From: JBBKXP01 sp038251315
Lineage (GTDB): Bacteria; Pseudomonadota; Alphaproteobacteria; Rhodobacterales; Rhodobacteraceae
Direction: 5' to 3'
Length of the DNA stretch: 58,938 nucleotides
NCBI GenBank assembly: GCA_038251315.1
Contig: JBBSBK010000007.1
Coordinates: 1-58,938, forward strand
Shown: positions 55,607 through 58,938 of the stretch, piece by piece
Numbering within the stretch: position 1 is the first letter of the stretch
Layout: every line of letters starts with the position of its first letter
Position numbers and translations under genes: made by a program
The notes under the pieces: model-generated
The model's database searches: none
What the model saw: only the letters and a program-made list of their open reading frames with translations
What the model was told of the DNA's origin: nothing

Positions 55607-57696
55607 GTGCGGTCGGCCGGGGTGCCAGCGTCAAATATCCGCCCGGTCAGCCAATCCGGCCAATCTCGCTCAAAAAAGGGGCGTGCCGTGTCGTCGAAGG
55701 TGCGGATCGGCTTCACGGCGACCATCATCCGCGTGCCATTCAGGGTGACAGATATCTGTTCGTCCCGGTGTTCGGACCGTTCGGCGCGGAAACGATAGGA
55801 TTCCAGTGGGCCACCTTTGGTCTGCGGCAGGCACGCCCCTTCGGGGTCACAGATCGCGCGCGCACCGCGACTGCCGCCGCCGTCGCGGATGTAGTGGTCG
55901 AGGGCCGACAGGACAGCCTCGGACGCCAGCGCCATATGCTGTCGCTGGATCGCGCGCGCGAGGCCGCCGGTCCGGTCGACGGCAATTCCCTGCCCGCGGA
56001 TGTCGGCATTCAGCTTTCGGGCCTCGGAGAGGGCAGCGCTGACCTCGTCAGGTCGGCACAGGAGACCGGCCTTGTCGCTCATCCTTGCCTGCACGACGTC
56101 GCGCAGCTGGAGCGGTGTCAGCGGGCTGTCGGACCGGATCATGGCGCATACGGCGTCGACGCCGGCACTGGCAATGCCGGTGAACACGTCGGACGGAGTT
56201 TGGGGGCCGGGGCGTTTCGCCGCGATATGCTCGGCGACCCGCGTGCCGAACACCTGCCCGGCATTCAGTGCCGCACCGCCGGGCCGCGTGACGCCATGCG
56301 TTCCGGCGGCCTCGCCAATGGCATAGCAACCGCAAAGCGAACTTTGGCCCCAGACATCCACCGCAATGCCGCCGTTCATATGCTGATGGTTGACCGCGAA
56401 TTCAAGGGGTTCGGCGGCGATATCGACCTTGTAGCGGCGGTAAAGCTCGATCGCGAGCGGGTTCATGTGGCGCAGCCGTTCGATAGGAAGGGACTGGTCC
56501 GCGCCCGCCGCGGCAAGGTAGGCCCCGACGTCCGGGTCGAGGCGGTCAAGGCTGAACGGCTCACTGCCCCCGGCAGGCATCGGGTTGCGGTTGAAATCCA
56601 TGAACACCCGCCGCCCGGCGCCGCATTCACGGACAATCGCAAGGTCGACAAGGCTCGAGCCGAAATCGAGCATCCGGCTGGCGTGGAATGGCCATTGATA
56701 GCCCTTGCGGAAGATGTTCGAAGCCAGTTCCTGCGTGGTGCGATAATAATCTGCGAGGAAATTGTGCTCATGCCCGGCGTCATCGGTGGAAAAGATGAAA
56801 GGTATGGACTGCACATAGGTGCCCGAGAGGTTCCACGGAAAGCCCTCGCGCCGCGTGCCGATGCCGAATTGGCATTCAGTCAGATTGACCAGCGTGATCC
56901 CCGCCTCGAGCGCCAGACCGAGCGCGCCAAAGCAGCCATTGGGAAACACGCTGTCGCGGTACAACTCGCCCGGCCCGCCCGCCGCCAGAACCAGCGTTTC
57001 GCACTGAAACAGCGCAAATCCGTAGGGGTTCGCCTTGGTTCGGTCCTTGCTGCTGATTGCCAGAACACCCGCAACACGACGGCCGGCACCATGGCCAAGG
57101 GTCAGGATTCGTAAGGCCGTCACCTGATTGTGGAACGGTATGTTCAGCCGCAGCGCCTCATGCGCCAGTATCTTGACCATCAGCCGCGAGGTGCGCGGCC
57201 CGCAGCTTGTTGCGCGGCCGATGTCGTCGTGGTCGGTCTGATAGCGCAGCGTGCCGCCATGCGCATCCTGCGGCAGCGGCAGGCCCAGATACTGCAGCGA
57301 GGCCATCGCCCGCCCGGACCCGATCGCTTCGATATAGGCCGTGTCCTGGTCCATCGCACCGCCGGCCCGCAGCGCGCGGCCCATGGCGGCGTAGTTGTCG
57401 CCCGGTCCCGCTGTATTTGCGGTGTGCAGGGTCTGCTTGTCCGAGCCCGAGCAGGCAGACGTGCCGCCCCAGGCACTCTGGCTGAGAAGCGCCGGATCGA
57501 CCCCGCGCCGCTTCATTTCGACAGCGGCACGAAGTCCTGCGGCACCGCTGCCGACGACCAGACTCCCGCAGATATAGGTCGGCACGGAGAGGCCGCCGAT
57601 CTCGGTCAGGGCATCCGCATCAGGCGTTGAGGGGAGCCGGGGCATGTCCACATCGGTCAGCGCGTCTAGGACGGATTGTGGGACCTCGATGGTCAT
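55600..57696 (-). CDS. FAD-dependent oxidoreductase of the fumarate reductase/succinate dehydrogenase flavoprotein family
   Basis: A 698-residue protein. The FAD motif VVGSGAAGLRAAVEMKRRG is near residue 46, GGTSACSGS binds the flavin phosphate, and the family active-site-like stretch HQHMNGGIAVD and GGAALNAGQVFGTRVAEHIA follow. It is larger than aspartate oxidase, and the C-terminal 100 or so residues are not recognised. No signal peptide or Fe-S partner is seen. The substrate is unknown; oxidation or reduction of a C-C bond in a dicarboxylate- or keto-acid-like compound would fit the family. The ATG has an AGGAGG site and the promoter carries the LacI-type palindrome. Confidence 0.8.
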   Translation of the reverse strand: MTIEVPQSVLDALTDVDMPRLPSTPDADALTEIGGLSVPTYICGSLVVGSGAAGLRAAVEMKRRGVDPALLSQSAWGGTSACSGSDKQTLHTANTAGPGDNYAAMGRALRAGGAMDQDTAYIEAIGSGRAMASLQYLGLPLPQDAHGGTLRYQTDHDDIGRATSCGPRTSRLMVKILAHEALRLNIPFHNQVTALRILTLGHGAGRRVAGVLAISSKDRTKANPYGFALFQCETLVLAAGGPGELYRDSVFPNGCFGALGLALEAGITLVNLTECQFGIGTRREGFPWNLSGTYVQSIPFIFSTDDAGHEHNFLADYYRTTQELASNIFRKGYQWPFHASRMLDFGSSLVDLAIVRECGAGRRVFMDFNRNPMPAGGSEPFSLDRLDPDVGAYLAAAGADQSLPIERLRHMNPLAIELYRRYKVDIAAEPLEFAVNHQHMNGGIAVDVWGQSSLCGCYAIGEAAGTHGVTRPGGAALNAGQVFGTRVAEHIAAKRPGPQTPSDVFTGIASAGVDAVCAMIRSDSPLTPLQLRDVVQARMSDKAGLLCRPDEVSAALSEARKLNADIRGQGIAVDRTGGLARAIQRQHMALASEAVLSALDHYIRDGGGSRGARAICDPEGACLPQTKGGPLESYRFRAERSEHRDEQISVTLNGTRMMVAVKPIRTFDDTARPFFERDWPDWLTGRIFDAGTPADRTC

Positions 57697-57751
57697 GGGC
57701 GCCTCCTGCGCATCGTCGGCGTTAAGACGTGACGGATCTTTTCCAGTTGAA

Positions 57752-57763
57752 TGGAACGTTCCA
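57752..57763 (-). promoter_or_regulatory. LacI-type palindromic operator TGGAACGTTCCA
   Basis: A perfect 12-bp palindrome, identical to the copy at 40975-40986, located 56 bp upstream of the FAD-gene ATG and just downstream of the -10 of a candidate promoter. Binding there would block transcription start. Confidence 0.7.
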
Positions 57764-57768
57764 CAAGC

Positions 57769-57798
57769 GTCATATTCGATATTCAACGATCTGGTCAA
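57769..57798 (-). promoter_or_regulatory. candidate promoter of the FAD-protein/KDG-kinase operon
   Basis: On the minus strand TTGACC (57793-57798) and TATGAC (57769-57774) are separated by 18 bp. The expected start falls in or beside the LacI-type palindrome at 57752-57763. Confidence 0.5.
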
Positions 57799-58130
57799 TC
57801 CAACGCGATTGAGTCGGCATCTCCGGATTTGATCAACATTCTGAAAGCGCACGACGCCGAACGAGGACGCCGACGGTTGTGAGCGATTCCAACGTCACAG
57901 AAATGGTACGGCACCTGGGTCGTGCGCGGCGTCCTTCAGGACGGACGCGACGACATGATGCTCGTCACCTTGACCGGGGGCGAAGGCGTTCCCCTTGCCA
58001 AATAGAACGTCGGCCACGCCGCGGATCATGTCAGGCGATGATATATCGCATTTTGGTACATGAGGCCGTAAACACTCCCCTTGATTGTCCGCGTTCATCG
58101 CGGGGTGCGACGTCGCGGGTGATGGACAAT

Positions 58131-58160
58131 AAAAAGCCCCGCCGGGCGAACCGGCAGGGC
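58131..58160 (-). terminator. Rho-independent terminator of ccrM
   Basis: On the minus strand GCCCTGCCGG pairs with CCGGCGGGGC (one bulge or mismatch) around a short loop containing TTCGC, followed directly by TTTTT. It lies about 45 bp past the ccrM stop. The 240 bp between it and the FAD-gene promoter contain no gene I can support. Confidence 0.75.
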
Positions 58161-58205
58161 AAGGTGGTGCCGTGGTTGGGCCACAGGCACGGGCGGTTCG
58201 AGAAA

Positions 58206-58938
58206 CTAATGGTTGGCCATTTCTGCCCGGATTTGCTGGCGCAGCAGGTCGATGGGCACTTTGACCCCGTCCCTTTTGAACTGCCAGTAGGTCCAGCCGT
58301 TGCACGACGGCGCGCCTTCCAGATGCGCGCCGACCTGATGGATCGACCCTTTCACATCAGCACCGATCAGGGTGCCGTCGGCGCGCACCTTGGCCTTGTG
58401 GCGACCATTCATGCTCCACAATTCCTCGCCGGGGCGCAGCATGCCGCGTTCGACCAGCACGCCGAATGCGACGCGCGGTTCGGACCGTTTCGACCCGGTG
58501 ATTTCCAGCGCCTCGTGGTCGAATTTGCGCACATCGCCGATCCGTTTCGCGGCGACGGCCCGATAGACCGCCTCGCGTTCGATGCCGATGAAATCGCGGC
58601 CCAGCATCTTGGCGACGGCGCCGGTCGTGCCGGTGCCAAAGAACGGGTCAAGCACCACATCGCCCGGATTGGTCGTCGCAAGCAACACCCGGTGCAGCAG
58701 GCTTTCCGGTTTTTGCGTCGGATGCGCCTTGTCGCCGGCCGCGTCCTTGATCCGTTCGTGCCCGGTGCAGATCGGCAGCACCCAGTCGGACCGCATCTGC
58801 ACGCCGTCATTCAGCGCTTTCAGCGCCTCGTAATTGAAGGTGTATTTCGAGGTTTCGTCCCGCCCCGCCCAGATCAGCGTTTCATGCGCATTGGTCAGGC
58901 GCTTGCCGCGGAAATTCGGCATCGGGTTCGACTTGCGC
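58206..58938 (-). CDS. ccrM: cell-cycle-regulated DNA adenine methyltransferase CcrM (N-terminus outside window)
   Basis: The frame is open to the window edge and begins with KSNPMPNFRGKRLTNAHETL, an internal CcrM sequence; about 245 residues are present. The AdoMet-binding motif DPFFGTGTTGAVAKMLGR is visible, while the DPPY catalytic motif, which precedes it in this beta-class enzyme, lies beyond the edge. The C-terminal extension (WSMNGRHKAKVRADGTL, then CNGWTYWQF) is the DNA-contacting domain typical of alphaproteobacterial CcrM, which methylates GANTC late in the cell cycle. A Rho-independent terminator follows. Confidence 0.93.
   Translation of the reverse strand, partial: RKSNPMPNFRGKRLTNAHETLIWAGRDETSKYTFNYEALKALNDGVQMRSDWVLPICTGHERIKDAAGDKAHPTQKPESLLHRVLLATTNPGDVVLDPFFGTGTTGAVAKMLGRDFIGIEREAVYRAVAAKRIGDVRKFDHEALEITGSKRSEPRVAFGVLVERGMLRPGEELWSMNGRHKAKVRADGTLIGADVKGSIHQVGAHLEGAPSCNGWTYWQFKRDGVKVPIDLLRQQIRAEMANH

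Noticed and set aside
57895..58098. A 67-residue minus-strand frame between ccrM and the FAD gene.
   Set aside because: No recognisable family, no ribosome-binding site, and it overlaps a promoter-like region on the same strand. Treated as non-coding.

Overview
The window looks like chromosome of a Rhodobacterales (Roseobacter/Rhodobacter-type) alphaproteobacterium. The evidence is a dense, GC-rich layout with many 1-4 bp start/stop overlaps, a CcrM-type cell-cycle DNA methyltransferase at the right edge, the alphaproteobacterial DUF4170-waaA-lpxK block, DUF2125 and DciA(DUF721)-DsbA genes next to mutY, and many ABC-importer-centred catabolic islands with no phosphotransferase transporter. 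No rRNA, tRNA, CRISPR array, insertion sequence or prophage was seen.

Layout. 1-12.5 kb is mainly housekeeping: an enoyl-CoA hydratase/SDR pair, DUF2125, PmbA, a CysQ-like phosphatase, lipid A/Kdo genes (DUF4170, a divergent WaaA, LpxK), a CaiB-type CoA-transferase, DsbA-like, DciA, MutY and AlkB. 12.6-22.5 kb is an amino-sugar (probably MurNAc/GlcNAc) locus: a minus-strand operon murQ-SBP-permease-permease-Gfo/Idh-ATPase, divergent from a plus-strand operon kinase-GntR-SIS deaminase-nagA, with a matched pair of direct-repeat operators between them. 22.6-30.5 kb is a hydroxyproline-type locus: FCD-GntR regulator, DapA-family deaminase/aldolase, polar amino acid ABC importer, a decayed FAD dehydrogenase, an aconitase-X protein and a proline-racemase-family protein. 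30.6-40.8 kb is a complete glycerol system: glpD-S-T-P-Q-U-V-K on the minus strand and a divergent DeoR-type glpR.

40.9-57.8 kb is the least conventional part. It holds a sugar-type ABC importer, Gfo/Idh dehydrogenase, CoA-transferase, enoyl-CoA hydratase, aldehyde dehydrogenase, two different GMC flavoenzymes, a Dabb protein, a LacI regulator, and a convergent FAD-protein/KDG-kinase operon. The same 12-bp palindrome, TGGAACGTTCCA, lies at the outer promoters at both ends (one perfect plus one near-perfect copy at 40.95 kb, one perfect copy at 57.75 kb). This makes it a self-contained LacI regulon for import and oxidation of an unidentified alcohol, polyol or glycoside. It is the best candidate here for an undescribed pathway. 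The window closes with the C-terminal part of ccrM and its terminator.

Recurring structure: each of the four ABC loci carries a strong stem-loop just after its solute-binding-protein gene, which probably sets a high binding-protein to permease ratio. All functions are inferred from reading the translated sequence; no database search was run.
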